A stretch of DNA of 64,000 bases, taken from Methylorubrum aminovorans (GTDB lineage Bacteria; Pseudomonadota; Alphaproteobacteria; Rhizobiales; Beijerinckiaceae). The translations under genes were made by a program, and so were the position numbers. The notes beneath the pieces are model-generated. The model searched no databases. It was not told where the DNA came from and worked only from the letters and a program-made list of their open reading frames with translations. Each line of letters begins with the position of its first letter. Position 1 is the stretch's first letter. Below, one piece after another: positions 9,635 to 18,894 of the stretch. The stretch covers positions 186,001 to 250,000 of the forward strand of contig NZ_BPRC01000002.1 of the NCBI RefSeq assembly GCF_022179725.1. The letters run 5' to 3'.

Positions 9635-10393
9635 TCAGGCCCGCCCGGCCGGGGTCTTCGCCCGCCTGCGGCGGCGGGCCAGCATGTTGAGAATCTCCAC
9701 GCCCGCCGAGAAGGCCATGGCTGTGTAGATGTAGCCCTTCGGCACATGCGCCCCGAAGCCCTCGGCGAGCAGCGTCATGCCGATCATGATGAGGAAGCCG
9801 AGCGCCAGCATCACCACGGTGGGGTTGGCGGCGATGAAGCGCGAGAGCGGGTCGGCGGCGAGCAGCATCACGGTCACGGCGGAAACGACGGCGATGACCA
9901 TGATCGCGACGTGCTCGGTCATGCCGACGGCGGTGATGATCGAGTCGATCGAGAAGACGAGGTCGAGGATCAGGATCTGGACGATGGCAGAGCCGAAAGT
10001 GATCGTGGCCGCATTGCCGATCTTCTCCTCCGGGCTCGGATCGACGCTGTGGTGGATCTCCTTGGTCGCCTTCCACAAGAGGAACAGGCCGCCCGCGATC
10101 AGGATGAGGTCGCGCCAGGAGAAGCCCTTCCCGAATACCTCGAAGACCGGCTCGGTGAGGTGGACGATCCAGGCCACGGTGCCGAGCAGGGCAAGCCGGA
10201 GGATCAGGGCGAGGCCGATGCCGATGCGCCGGGCCCGGCTCTGCTGCTCGGCCGGCAGCTTATTGGTGATGATCGAGATGAAGATCAGGTTGTCGATGCC
10301 GAGCACGACCTCCATCACCACGAGAGTCGCCAGGGCGGCCCAGGCGGTCGGATCGGCGGTGAGTTGCAGCAGGCTGTCCAAGGGGAAGTCCAC
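9635..10393 (-). CDS. TerC-family integral membrane protein
   Basis: The 252-residue protein has about seven hydrophobic helices and the TerC signatures [14 protein letters not shown] near the start and [15 protein letters not shown] in the middle, each with a membrane-embedded acidic residue. TerC/Alx-family proteins have been linked to tellurite resistance and, more recently, manganese export that helps metallate secreted proteins. No other ter genes are nearby, so metal transport is the better guess than tellurite resistance. It follows the lipid-kinase gene by 15 bases and is probably co-transcribed with it. Confidence 0.9.
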   Translation of the reverse strand: MDFPLDSLLQLTADPTAWAALATLVVMEVVLGIDNLIFISIITNKLPAEQQSRARRIGIGLALILRLALLGTVAWIVHLTEPVFEVFGKGFSWRDLILIAGGLFLLWKATKEIHHSVDPSPEEKIGNAATITFGSAIVQILILDLVFSIDSIITAVGMTEHVAIMVIAVVSAVTVMLLAADPLSRFIAANPTVVMLALGFLIMIGMTLLAEGFGAHVPKGYIYTAMAFSAGVEILNMLARRRRRAKTPAGRA

Positions 10394-10408
10394 CCGTCGT
10401 CGGTCGGT

Positions 10409-11338
10409 TCAGAAGGGAAGAGGAAAGCGGCTCGTGGCGCCGGGTGCGGCGTTCGGCGGCGCGAGAACGCGCACGGCCTTCGGCACGACCTTGAAATGAG
10501 CCGGCGTCCAGGTGGTGAGTTCGCCGTCGGTGTTGACCGCCCGCGGCTTGCGGGTCGTCAGGACCAGTTCCGTCGTCTCGAAGGCGCGCACATCCGCGGC
10601 CTTGCCGTGGGTGCCCCGGCGCAGGGCCGGCAGCAGCGCAATCAGCCGCCACCAATGGGCGACCTCCAGGCTGTAGAAATCGAGCCGCCCGTCATCGACG
10701 GTGGCGTCCTCCTGCACCGTCATGCCGCCGCCGTAATGGCGGCCGTTGCCGACCGAGGCCTGGATCGTCGTCACCTTCTCGGTGCGGCCATCATGCTCGA
10801 TCGTCACCGTGAAGGGGCGCGCGCGGCGCAGCAGGCGAATCGCGGCGATGGCGTATCCCACCGTGCCCCAGGCCTTCTTGGCATCCGCCGTCAATTCGCT
10901 GGCGAGGTCGGCGGAGAAGCCGACGCTCGCCACGTTGAAATAGTAGTGCCCGTTGACCCAGCCGAGGTCGATCGCCTTCTCCGGCGCCGTGGGGATCAGC
11001 CCCGCGGCCGCCTCCGGTTCGAGGGGCAGGCCCAGCGAGCGGGCGAGATCGTTGGCGGTGCCGAGCGGCAGGATGCCGAAGGGCAGCTTCGTCTCGACCA
11101 GGGCCGGCGCCGCCGCGTTCATGGTGCCGTCGCCACCGCCAAGGATGACGAGATCGACCGCGCCGGCATGGCGCCCGATCACTTCCTTGCAATCAGTGCT
11201 GCCTTGAGGCTCGATGAGGTCGAGGCCGCCCTCGCGGAGGATCGTCCGGATCGCATCCAGCGGCGCGGAGCCGCTGCGGGCCTTTCCGTTCACGAGAAGG
11301 AGTGCGCGGCGCTTCTTCGGATTCGGGGTCGCGCTCAA
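10409..11338 (-). CDS. Diacylglycerol-kinase-family lipid kinase (YegS/BmrU type)
   Basis: The 309 residues carry the nucleotide-binding motif of the DAGK catalytic domain, LGGGDGTMN (G67-T72), and the substrate-site motif PLGTANDLARSLGLP (GTANDLA from 93), followed by the beta-sandwich C-terminal domain (VASVGFSADLA). Members phosphorylate diacylglycerol, phosphatidylglycerol or sphingoid bases at the membrane; the substrate cannot be told from sequence alone. The gene precedes terC, with 15 bases between them, and is transcribed away from a 600-base spacer that should hold the promoter. Confidence 0.88.
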   Translation of the reverse strand: MSATPNPKKRRALLLVNGKARSGSAPLDAIRTILREGGLDLIEPQGSTDCKEVIGRHAGAVDLVILGGGDGTMNAAAPALVETKLPFGILPLGTANDLARSLGLPLEPEAAAGLIPTAPEKAIDLGWVNGHYYFNVASVGFSADLASELTADAKKAWGTVGYAIAAIRLLRRARPFTVTIEHDGRTEKVTTIQASVGNGRHYGGGMTVQEDATVDDGRLDFYSLEVAHWWRLIALLPALRRGTHGKAADVRAFETTELVLTTRKPRAVNTDGELTTWTPAHFKVVPKAVRVLAPPNAAPGATSRFPLPF

Positions 11339-11939
11339 GCGCCCGCTCCGCGCGTGACCGGACGGAACAGGGAAACCACCATGGCCGGCAAAAGGCTGTC
11401 CTCACACGCTCAAGCGCCGCGTTCGCGCCAGCGTCGATAAGAATCCGACATCACGATCGACGCCTCGACCGTCAGAGGGGCCCGGACCCGTCCTCGGCAA
11501 TCCCGCCCAACGCCCCCGCCGGGAACGCTCGGCCTGTTCCGCCCTGCGGACAGGAGGAGACCAGGACCGCCACGCTCAAGGTGGGGACTTCCCGCGTGTT
11601 GGCAAGGGGCCGGGAAACGGGACGAGCAGAAGCACGCTGAGGGTGCAAAAGCATGCGAAGGGTCGAAGACGGGCAAGCCAGTCTCGGGATCGCGCCGGGG
11701 AGGGACAACGGGGGTAACGGGCGCTTCGGCGCGGCGCCTGTCGCAAAGGGGAGCGGACGCGGTATAGGAACGCGATCGGTGGCGAAGAGCGTGGAACCGT
11801 CGCGGTGCGGTCACGCGTTCCGTCCCACCGACCGCCTTCTGCGGAATGCCCGCCGCCGTCATCCGTCCGAGGTGAGAACCGACGGTCGCCGGGCGCTTCG
11901 TGAGGCACCTTCAGGCCTGCTCGCCCGATCGGCTCCGTC
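11339..11939. other. 600-base intergenic region between lipid kinase and exported protein genes
   Basis: This is the longest gene-free span in the window and separates divergent genes. Open frames cross both strands, but their translations are low-complexity Arg/Pro/Ser runs without recognisable domains or a plausible start. I saw no tRNA-like fold, strong hairpin or repeated unit. Promoters for both flanking genes must lie here. A small RNA cannot be excluded. Confidence 0.4.
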
Positions 11940-12758
11940 ATGCGCCCCGTCCTGTTTCTGACCCTCCTCCTCTCCTCGGCCTGCGCGACCGGGGCCGCCC
12001 TGGCGCAGTCGGGATCGAACTGGATCGATCCACCGGGGAAATCCGGCCCCTCCGCCTCTGAGGGCGAGCGCGCGAAGCCGGCGGCCAAGCCGTCGAGCAA
12101 GCCGGGCCCTCGCTTCGAGGCGGAAGCGGACGGGCGAACCCACGCACACCGGTCGGCCGCCCCCTCTCCGGCCCGGCGGGAGACACGCCGTCACGACCGC
12201 ACCCGCGCGGCCGAGATGCGTCGCGAACGCCGGGCCGCCATTCGCGAGCGCGCACGCGAGCAGGGCCAGGCCCACACCGCACGGACGGAGCGCCTCGCCG
12301 AGCGCCCTGCCCCGCCGCCCGCCCGGATGGCACGGAGCGAGCCGGATCCGCGCTTCTCGGATTGGGCCGTGACCGCGCGGCGCCTGAGCCTCGACTATCT
12401 CGACAGCGTCTCGGCGCCCAACGGCGCGATGCTGGCCTCCGCGCCCCGCTTCTACGGCGGCACGGTGCGCTTCCACGGGCGCGTCATGTCGATCGGGGCG
12501 CTGCTTGCCGAGAAGCGGCGCTTCGCCCGGCGCTGGCCGGAGCGGCGCTACGAGCCGCAGGGGGAGCCGCGGGTCGCCTGCGACGGGGCGAGCGCCACCT
12601 GCCTCGTGCGCGTCGTTCACGATTTCACGGCCCAGAGCCCGACCCGCGGCGGACGCTCGCAGGGTGTCGCCGAACTCACGCTGACGGTGAGCTTCACCGG
12701 CGGGCCCCCAGTCATCGTCGCAGAATCGAGCCGCGTCCTGAGCCGCGCGGGCGCCTGA
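11940..12758 (+). CDS. Exported NTF2-like protein of unknown function
   Basis: The 272-residue product has a signal peptide (first 22 residues, ending ALA), a basic Arg/Ala-rich middle (about 50-135) and a C-terminal globular part from RFSDWAVTARRLSLDYLDSVSAPN. The pattern of a helix, then PRFYGGTVRFHGRVMS and EKRRFARRWPERRY, resembles conserved Hyphomicrobiales periplasmic proteins with an NTF2/SnoaL-like fold. A Cys pair (VACDGASATCLV) could form a disulfide. Function is unknown. The stop codon falls in the left arm of a repeat hairpin starting at 12757. Confidence 0.65.
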   Translation: MRPVLFLTLLLSSACATGAALAQSGSNWIDPPGKSGPSASEGERAKPAAKPSSKPGPRFEAEADGRTHAHRSAAPSPARRETRRHDRTRAAEMRRERRAAIRERAREQGQAHTARTERLAERPAPPPARMARSEPDPRFSDWAVTARRLSLDYLDSVSAPNGAMLASAPRFYGGTVRFHGRVMSIGALLAEKRRFARRWPERRYEPQGEPRVACDGASATCLVRVVHDFTAQSPTRGGRSQGVAELTLTVSFTGGPPVIVAESSRVLSRAGA

Positions 12759-12858
12759 GACGGTCTCCGCTTGATCAAAGCGGGGATCGTCTCATCAAGC
12801 CCGCGCGGCGCTTGAGCGACGCCAAATCCGCCATCCCGAAGGGATCCATCGGATTTGG
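12757..12858. repeat. Double-hairpin dispersed repeat element
   Basis: Two inverted repeats lie in tandem. The first pairs 12757-12772 with 12778-12793 (14 of 16 positions, arms beginning GAGACG, 5-nt loop). The second pairs 12822-12830 with 12850-12858 (CCAAATCCG/CGGATTTGG) and contains an inner ATCCC/GGGAT pair. The first arm starts on the last two bases of the upstream stop codon. The layout is that of a REP/BIME-type intergenic element; copies elsewhere could not be checked. Confidence 0.6.
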
Positions 12859-12980
12859 TACGAGACGCGGGTTCAGCCGCCGCATCGACCGGATACTCAG
12901 GCCGGTCCATGCTGTAGAAGCAGCCGACGGCGCCTCGAGAGGGGGCGCCCCGGAACGATCGAGAACAGGGCATCGCGCGC

Positions 12981-14291
12981 GTGAAGGGATCGGCAAAGGC
13001 CGCAGGCCGGAGCAAGGAGGAAACGGCGGCACCGCCCGAATCGCCGGTCTCCGAGGACGACCGCCGCATCCGTGCGCTGATCCTGGCCGAACTCGACCGG
13101 CGTGGGGCGCGACCGGTGGCGCGCCGCACCCTGGCGCTCATCGCCGAGGGCTTCGTCGAGCCCGCCGACGGCGTGCCCGGCTACCGGATCGTCGACCGGA
13201 CCGGCGCGGTGCGCCTGCGGGGCGAGGCCGAGACCGGCGTGCCGCTGACGCTGCATGACCTCGTCGAGGAACTGCGCGCGCAGCACGCCCCGCTGTTCCT
13301 GCCCCCTGTCCCCGAACCGGAGCCGGAACCGGCCCGCGACACCATCGCCGACGTGCGGGCCGCGGGCGCCCGCTTCGTGGAGACGCAATCGGCCCTGGCG
13401 CGCTCCCTGGCCAACAGCTCCGCCGAGCGCAGCCGGGCGCTCGCCAGTGCCGCCAGCGAGACCGTCGAGGGCTGGCGCAGCCGGCTCGCCGAGCGCCTGA
13501 GGGCGCGGCCACGGCCCGCACCGGTCGGGACTTCCCTTGATCCAGCCGAGGCTGGGCAGACCGCGGCCGGGCCGACGGCCGCAGACCGCCTGACCGAGGC
13601 GCGCGCCCGCGTCGAGGAGGGCTGGCGGCGCGTGGCGGGCAGGATCGAGCCGCGCCGGACCGCGGCACGGCTGCGCGACCTGACAGAGGACGCGCTGGCC
13701 GCCGGCAACCGCCGCCCGGTCGCGCTGATGGCGCTTGGCGCCCTGGCCGGCGCCGGCCTCGTCGCCGCGCTCTCGCTGAGCGGGCGCGATGCCGAGGAGT
13801 CGGGACGCCCCACGCGGCAGACCGCCGAGGCTCAGCCGCCGCAATCAGCCCCGACCGAGGCCCCACCGGCGGGGGACCGCGCCCCGGCGAAGGACCCGGC
13901 GCCCGACGCCTCCACGGAGATGCCGCCGGCCGAAACCGAGCAGCCGCCCGAGCCGCAGCCGCCGCGCAAGGAGGCCAATGCCATCGTCGGCGTGCCCGAG
14001 GTGATCGATACCGCGACCCTGAGGGTGGGCGGCAAGGTCGTGCGCCTGTTCGGCGTCGAGTGGGTCCGCGGCGGTCAGGCCGACGAGTTGGGCAAGTACC
14101 TGCGCAAGCGCACGGTGACCTGCCAGCCGGCCCCCGGCAGCAGCGCGTATATCTGCACGGTCGAGGGGCGCGACCTGTCCGAGGTGGTGCTGTTCAACGG
14201 CGGCGGCCGCGCCTCGTCCGAGGCGACGCCGGACCTCGTCGCCGCCGAGGACCATGCCCGCACCGAGCGGCTCGGCGTCTGGAAACGGTAA
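12981..14291 (+). CDS. Transmembrane protein with degenerate SNase-like C-terminal domain
   Basis: Starting at a GTG, the 436-residue protein has a soluble N-terminal part (1-105, including RRTLALIAEGFVEPADGVPGY), an Ala/Arg-rich probably helical region (120-240), one transmembrane helix (about 245-266), a Pro/Glu-rich linker and a C-terminal domain (about 335-436). That domain reads GVPEVIDTATLRVGGKVVRLFGVEWV and ends ARTERLGVWKR, the strand pattern of the staphylococcal-nuclease fold. The DGDT and DAPE-type catalytic positions are DTAT and EWVR here, so it is probably not a nuclease. Topology suggests the domain sits in the periplasm. Function is unknown. Confidence 0.6.
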   Translation: MKGSAKAAGRSKEETAAPPESPVSEDDRRIRALILAELDRRGARPVARRTLALIAEGFVEPADGVPGYRIVDRTGAVRLRGEAETGVPLTLHDLVEELRAQHAPLFLPPVPEPEPEPARDTIADVRAAGARFVETQSALARSLANSSAERSRALASAASETVEGWRSRLAERLRARPRPAPVGTSLDPAEAGQTAAGPTAADRLTEARARVEEGWRRVAGRIEPRRTAARLRDLTEDALAAGNRRPVALMALGALAGAGLVAALSLSGRDAEESGRPTRQTAEAQPPQSAPTEAPPAGDRAPAKDPAPDASTEMPPAETEQPPEPQPPRKEANAIVGVPEVIDTATLRVGGKVVRLFGVEWVRGGQADELGKYLRKRTVTCQPAPGSSAYICTVEGRDLSEVVLFNGGGRASSEATPDLVAAEDHARTERLGVWKR

Positions 14292-14331
14292 GGGGCCGAG
14301 GGGCGGTCCTGATCGGCCCTGGCCCGTCTCG

Positions 14332-15210
14332 TCAGAGCAGGGGCTGGCGCGCGGCGGCGTCCTCGCGGGCGCAGATCGTGGGGTCGGGCTTCGTCCCCTC
14401 CCCGCCCAGGACACGCTTCAGGTCGGCGCGTGCGCGCTCCAGGTCGGCGCGGAAGCCGGCATCCGCAAGGAGCACCGACATCAGCGCCGAGGCACCGGTG
14501 CGGGCAGCCTCCACGTCGCTGAGCCAGTGGACACCGCACACCACCCGGCTCTCACCGTAGAGCCGGCTGCGCACCAGAAACTGCGTCGCCTTTTCCGGCA
14601 TCAGGCTCGCCATGATCATCCCGTAGGCCCAGCCCTGCCCGGCGTGACCGGACGGATAGCTGAAGCTGTCGGCGAGTTCGGGCGAGCGGGCGACGCAGAT
14701 CGGCGCCTCGTTGCCGACGAAGGGGCGCAGGCGGCGGTAGCGCCGCTTGGCCACGCGGGTGGCGCGGGCGACGTCGATGCGGGCCCGGTCGAGCAGCCGC
14801 ATCAGATCGGGCACGCGGGTCTGGTCGATGCGCTGGCCGAGCACGCAGGCATAGTCCTCCAGCAGCGCGGCCCCGCCATCGGCGACATCGTTGGTGGCAA
14901 GCGCCCAGCGCGGCGTGCCCTGGTAGGCCCGCGTGGCATTGTAGATTGCCCGGTCCGCGGCTTCCGCCGCCGAGTGTCCGGCGGGCGGCGGCGGCAGGAT
15001 CGCCGCGAGGTTCGGTGTCGCCTCCTCGCTGAGATAGCCCTTCGGGGCGGCGGCCGTGAGCTTGTCCTTCTCCAGCGAAGGCGCGGCGATCGCCGGGCCG
15101 GACGATCCCGACGACTGGGCATGGACGGACCCGATATGGAGCGGTCCGGTCGCGAGGATCAGCGTCAGCAGGGCGGCGCGGCGCACCGGCGCACGGGTCG
15201 GGCGGGACAT
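14332..15210 (-). CDS. Class A non-specific acid phosphatase (PhoN/PAP2 family), periplasmic
   Basis: The 292-residue protein has a signal peptide (about 1-31, ending VHA) and the complete PAP2 catalytic signature. This comprises KRRYRRLRP (K155-x6-R162-P163), PSGH (186-189) and SRVVCGVHWLSD (221-232, S-R-x5-H-x3-D). His189 and His228 are the expected acid/base and phosphoryl-acceptor residues. Family members hydrolyse many organic phosphate monoesters in the periplasm. The gene is convergent with the preceding SNase-like gene and followed by no operon partner. A lipid phosphatase role is less likely because there are no extra membrane helices. Confidence 0.88.
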   Translation of the reverse strand: MSRPTRAPVRRAALLTLILATGPLHIGSVHAQSSGSSGPAIAAPSLEKDKLTAAAPKGYLSEEATPNLAAILPPPPAGHSAAEAADRAIYNATRAYQGTPRWALATNDVADGGAALLEDYACVLGQRIDQTRVPDLMRLLDRARIDVARATRVAKRRYRRLRPFVGNEAPICVARSPELADSFSYPSGHAGQGWAYGMIMASLMPEKATQFLVRSRLYGESRVVCGVHWLSDVEAARTGASALMSVLLADAGFRADLERARADLKRVLGGEGTKPDPTICAREDAAARQPLL

Positions 15211-15435
15211 CGGAGAAGCAGCTTTCGGGCGCCGGATCGAAAGACCGGGACGGAGGAGACGGGACTGGGCACCAGTCTCGAACCGATGCTTCGGGCCTGT
15301 CTAGAAGGGACGTACGACAGATGCGTCACAGTCCGATCCCCCTGTCATACGAAACCCGCCCGTTTGCCTCGCGATACCGATTTCGGGCTTCGGTGCCATG
15401 CGCGTCCGCCGAGCCCGTCCGTCTTCGCGAGCGGA

Positions 15436-16314
15436 TCAGGCGGACCGGATCGCGGCGGCAACGTCGCCCGAGAATTCCTCGTGAGCGCTGAGGGCCCCCG
15501 GCACGGGGAGGGCGGTGACGCGGCCCGTGGCGATCAACGCGTCCATCTCGGCGCCGGAGCGGCGCGGCGCCTTATCCGGACGCAACACCTGCACCGGCGG
15601 CAGGCCGTGTCCGAACAAGGCGAGGAAGTCTTCGCGCGACGCAGCCGGATCGAGGCCGCCCGTCACGAAGGCCGCGGTGCCGAAGCGGCCCCGGTTCTGG
15701 CGGGTGATGCGGTGCTTGGCGGCCACCACGGCCGGCGTGACGTGGGCCGGCTCGGCATAGACGTGGGCGCGCATCATCCGCCCGATGATCGGCGGGCTGA
15801 TGTTGATCCGATAGAGCGCCTCACCGAGGAGCGGCATCTCGACCGCCCGGCGGATTCGGCCGAACCACCCGGCGCGCTCCGGCCCCATCGCCGTCGGCAG
15901 GGGCCCGCGCCAGGTCGGCGCCACGAGCACCAGCCGCGCGAAGGCACCCGGATGCCGACGCGCCGCCGCGACGAGGTAGGGCGCGGCATGGCCCGCCGCG
16001 ACGCCGAGCGCGTAGGGACCGGGCACGGCCGCCAGCAGCGCGTCGAGGAAGGCGTGCAGGTTGGCCGGGTTCAGCGGCAGCCGGGTCCGGGGATGCGCAC
16101 CGAAGCCCGGCCAGTCGGGCACGAGGCAGCGGTAGGTGTCGCCGAGTTCGTGGGCGAGCGGCAGCATCTCCTCGCGGGCCGAGATCGAGGAGAGGGCGGG
16201 CAGGAGCAGCGCGTCGGCGCCCTCCCCGATCACGGCCGAAGGCGTCGCCACCCGATGCCCCGCGACGGTGAGGTCGAGGATCCGGGTGGCGACCGAGGAG
16301 CGCTCCGCTGCCAT
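15436..16314 (-). CDS. Alpha/beta-hydrolase-fold protein lacking the nucleophile serine
   Basis: The 292-residue product follows the alpha/beta-hydrolase pattern: an oxyanion-side loop (LVPDWPGFGAHP), a nucleophile elbow, a cap region, an acid loop (VTGGLDPAASRED) and a late His (LSAHEEFSGD). The elbow reads ALGVAAGHAAPY, so Ala106 stands where G-x-S-x-G places the catalytic Ser. Either the protein is not a serine hydrolase or it works by another mechanism. Its ATG shares one base with the dapD stop codon (TGATG at 16312-16316), so translation is coupled to lysine/peptidoglycan precursor synthesis. No direct functional link to that pathway is known to me. Confidence 0.75.
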   Translation of the reverse strand: MAAERSSVATRILDLTVAGHRVATPSAVIGEGADALLLPALSSISAREEMLPLAHELGDTYRCLVPDWPGFGAHPRTRLPLNPANLHAFLDALLAAVPGPYALGVAAGHAAPYLVAAARRHPGAFARLVLVAPTWRGPLPTAMGPERAGWFGRIRRAVEMPLLGEALYRINISPPIIGRMMRAHVYAEPAHVTPAVVAAKHRITRQNRGRFGTAAFVTGGLDPAASREDFLALFGHGLPPVQVLRPDKAPRRSGAEMDALIATGRVTALPVPGALSAHEEFSGDVAAAIRSA

Positions 16315-17156
16315 CAGGTCCGCAGCAGCTCGTTGATGCCGGTCTTGGCGCGGGTGCCGGCATCGACGCGCTTGACGATCACGGCGCAGTAGAGGCCGGG
16401 GCCGGGGGTGCCGTCGGGGAGCGGCTTGCCGGGCGTCGTGCCGGAGACGACCACCGAGTAGGGCGGCACGCGTCCGAAAAAGGTCTCGCCGGTGGTGCGG
16501 TCGATGATGCGGGTCGAGGCGCCGATATAGACGCCCATCGACAGAACCGAGCCCTCGCCGATGATCACGCCCTCGGCGACCTCGGCGCGGGCGCCGACGA
16601 AGCAGTTGTCCTCGATGATGACCGGGTTGGCCTGGAGCGGCTCCAGCACGCCGGCGATGCCGGCACCGCCCGAGATGTGGCAGTTCTTGCCGACCTGGGC
16701 GCAGGAGCCGATCGTCACCCAGGTGTCGACCATGGTGCCCTCGCCGACATGGGCGCCGAGATTGATGAAGCTCGGCATCAGCACCGCGCCCGGCGCGATG
16801 TAGGAGCCGCGGCGCACGAAGCAGCCCGGCACGGCGCGGAAGCCCGCGGCGCGGAACTCGGTCTCGCCCCAGCCGGAGAACTTCGAGGGCACCTTGTCCC
16901 ACCATGCCGACGAGCCGGGACCGCCCTCGATCGGCACCATGTCGTTGAGGCGGAAGGAGAGCAGCACCGCTTTTTTAAGCCACTGGTTCACCTGCCAAGT
17001 GTCGCCGGCCTTCTCGGCGACGCGAGCCCGACCGGAATCGAGCAGGTTCAGCGCCTCGTCCACCGCCTCGCGCACGGCGCCGGTGGTCGCGGTCGAGATG
17101 CCCGCGCGCTCTTCCCAGGCGGCTTCGATGGTCTTTTCGAGATCGGCGTGTGACAT
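16314..17156 (-). CDS. dapD: 2,3,4,5-tetrahydropyridine-2,6-dicarboxylate N-succinyltransferase
   Basis: DapD transfers succinyl from succinyl-CoA to tetrahydrodipicolinate in the lysine/meso-diaminopimelate pathway. The 280 residues show the N-terminal helical domain ([21 protein letters not shown]) and a left-handed beta helix of hexapeptide repeats ([21 protein letters not shown] onward), as expected for the family. The ATG at 17156 matches family N-termini; an upstream in-frame ATG at 17219 would add an unrelated 21-residue extension. Downstream it overlaps an alpha/beta-hydrolase-like gene by one base. Confidence 0.96.
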   Translation of the reverse strand: MSHADLEKTIEAAWEERAGISTATTGAVREAVDEALNLLDSGRARVAEKAGDTWQVNQWLKKAVLLSFRLNDMVPIEGGPGSSAWWDKVPSKFSGWGETEFRAAGFRAVPGCFVRRGSYIAPGAVLMPSFINLGAHVGEGTMVDTWVTIGSCAQVGKNCHISGGAGIAGVLEPLQANPVIIEDNCFVGARAEVAEGVIIGEGSVLSMGVYIGASTRIIDRTTGETFFGRVPPYSVVVSGTTPGKPLPDGTPGPGLYCAVIVKRVDAGTRAKTGINELLRT

Positions 17157-17318
17157 CGGGACTTTCCGGACTGGACTGCATTCCGACGACGGGGCGAACG
17201 GTTCGCCGAGAGAATGCACGGTGACACAAAGACCTGAAGACGCCGGTTCGCTGCGGCCGGGCCGGCGTTTCGCGACGGCGCGAAAGGTGGTTGTGCTTAC
17301 AAAAGCCGCCCGGCCCTG

Positions 17319-17786
17319 TCACCGTTTGCGTGGCGCGAGGCCCACAAGCCGCTCGCGCACGCCGGACAAGCCCCGCACGAGGCCGAGAAGCTCCTCGGCC
17401 ATCCCGTCATGGATCGCGGCGGCCGCATCGGGAAACTCCCGCAGGACGCGGCTCATCAGCGAGGGCGTGACCCGCATCACCTCCGAGGCCTCGCACGCTC
17501 GCGCATCGGCCGGCCGCGGAAGGGTGCGGAACAGAGCGTTGCGTCCGATCACGCCGGAGCGGGCGACCGTGACCGGCGGGACATCCTGCCGTGCCGGAGC
17601 CAGGGCGATGGTGCCGGACATGACGACGTAGCCGCCGTCGGACGGCGCGCCGCGGGTGAACAGCACCTCGCCGTCCTCCAGAAGGCGCCGCTCACCGGCG
17701 AAGGACAGCAGGCGCAGGGCATCGCGCCCGAACCGCTCGAACACGGGCGCTGCGGCGAGGATCGCGATGTCGTCGTCGAGCCCCAA
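17319..17786 (-). CDS. Cyclic-nucleotide-binding-domain protein without DNA-binding domain
   Basis: The protein of about 155 residues is almost entirely a cNMP-binding (CRP-like) beta-roll: FERFGRDALRLLSFAGERRLLEDGEVLFTRGAPSDGGYVVMSGTIALA, followed by a helical tail. There is no helix-turn-helix after it, so it is not a CRP/FNR activator. The start is uncertain: no ATG or GTG lies near the domain boundary and a TTG at 17786 is chosen. It lies behind a response-regulator gene on the same strand, with a 131-base gap. Ligand and partner are unknown. Confidence 0.65.
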   Translation of the reverse strand: MGLDDDIAILAAAPVFERFGRDALRLLSFAGERRLLEDGEVLFTRGAPSDGGYVVMSGTIALAPARQDVPPVTVARSGVIGRNALFRTLPRPADARACEASEVMRVTPSLMSRVLREFPDAAAAIHDGMAEELLGLVRGLSGVRERLVGLAPRKR

Positions 17787-17917
17787 CGCCTGTCCGTCCC
17801 CCCGGCCGCGATACGCTCTACCCTTCGGAGGGCCAAGCTTAACCGATGCGCAGGCCCCGCGATATGCCGTGCGGTCGCCGGCTGTGCGCGGAGGTGGATA
17901 GCGGCTCCGGCCGAGGA

Positions 17918-18604
17918 TCAGGGCAGCAGCTTGTATCCGCCGCCCTCGGTGACGAGGATCGCCGCGACCGCCGGGTTCGGCTCGATCTTCTGGCGCAGCC
18001 GGTAGATATGCGTCTCGAGGGTATGGGTGGTGACGTGGGCGTTGTAGCCCCACACCTCGGCGAGCAGCGTGTCGCGCCCCACCACCTCGCGGCCGGCCCG
18101 ATAGAGGTAGCGCAGAATCGCCGTCTCCTTCTCGGTCAGCTTCAGCTTGGAGCCGCGCTCTCCCACCAGCAGCTTGGCACCGGGACGGAAGGTATAGGGA
18201 CCGATGCGGAACACCGCGTCCTCGCTCGCCTCGTGCTGGCGCAATTGCACCCGGATGCGGGCGAGCAGCACGGCGAACTTGAACGGCTTGACCACGTAAT
18301 CGTTGGCGCCCGCCTCCAGGCCCTCGACCATGTCGTCGTCGGATTCCTGCGCCGTCAGCATGATGATCGGGCCGCGATAGCCGTTGCGGCGCAGGGTCCG
18401 CACCGCCTCGCGCCCGTCCATGTCGGGCAGGGCGACATCCATTACGACGAGATCGACCGGCTCCTGCGTGACGCGGGTCAGCGCCCCGGACGCGGTCGGC
18501 TCGCCGAGGACCGAGAATTCCTCGTAGGCGTCGAGTTGCTCCGTCAATGCCTCACGCAGGGCGTCGTCGTCGTCACAGACGAGGAGGCAATAGGGGTTGG
18601 ACAT
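17918..18604 (-). CDS. OmpR/PhoB-family response regulator (orphan)
   Basis: The 228-residue protein has a receiver domain (1-118) with an acidic pocket (VCDDDD), phosphoacceptor Asp56 in VVMDVALPDMDG, a conserved Thr (LTAQ) and Lys (VVKPFKF). A winged-helix DNA-binding domain follows (about 135-228, LTEKETAILRYLYRAG and THTLETHIYRLRQKIE). No sensor kinase is adjacent, so its partner is elsewhere. The ATG at 18604 is chosen because it sits right before the receiver fold. It is divergent from an L,D-transpeptidase-family gene across 290 bases, making that gene a possible target. Confidence 0.88.
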   Translation of the reverse strand: MSNPYCLLVCDDDDALREALTEQLDAYEEFSVLGEPTASGALTRVTQEPVDLVVMDVALPDMDGREAVRTLRRNGYRGPIIMLTAQESDDDMVEGLEAGANDYVVKPFKFAVLLARIRVQLRQHEASEDAVFRIGPYTFRPGAKLLVGERGSKLKLTEKETAILRYLYRAGREVVGRDTLLAEVWGYNAHVTTHTLETHIYRLRQKIEPNPAVAAILVTEGGGYKLLP

Positions 18605-18894
18605 CGACGCAGCGGCTCTCGACAAGCTTTCCGGCCACCTGAACTTCGCGGAACGATCAGGCAGGCAGCCAAGACGATTTCATGACGGCGCACCCATCCG
18701 AAAAGGCATATTGCCCGCTGGCTGGCCGCAAACGGAACCCGGACGGTCCCACTTCGCGACAAACCTAGTTCGTTTTACGCGCCGGGAAATCCGGATTGCG
18801 CGCTTATGCAGAATTTTCGCCATGTTCCACCGCTCTCTGCCGCGACATGACGTCGGACCCGACGCCATTCGGGACAGGTTGGGACGAACCGGCA

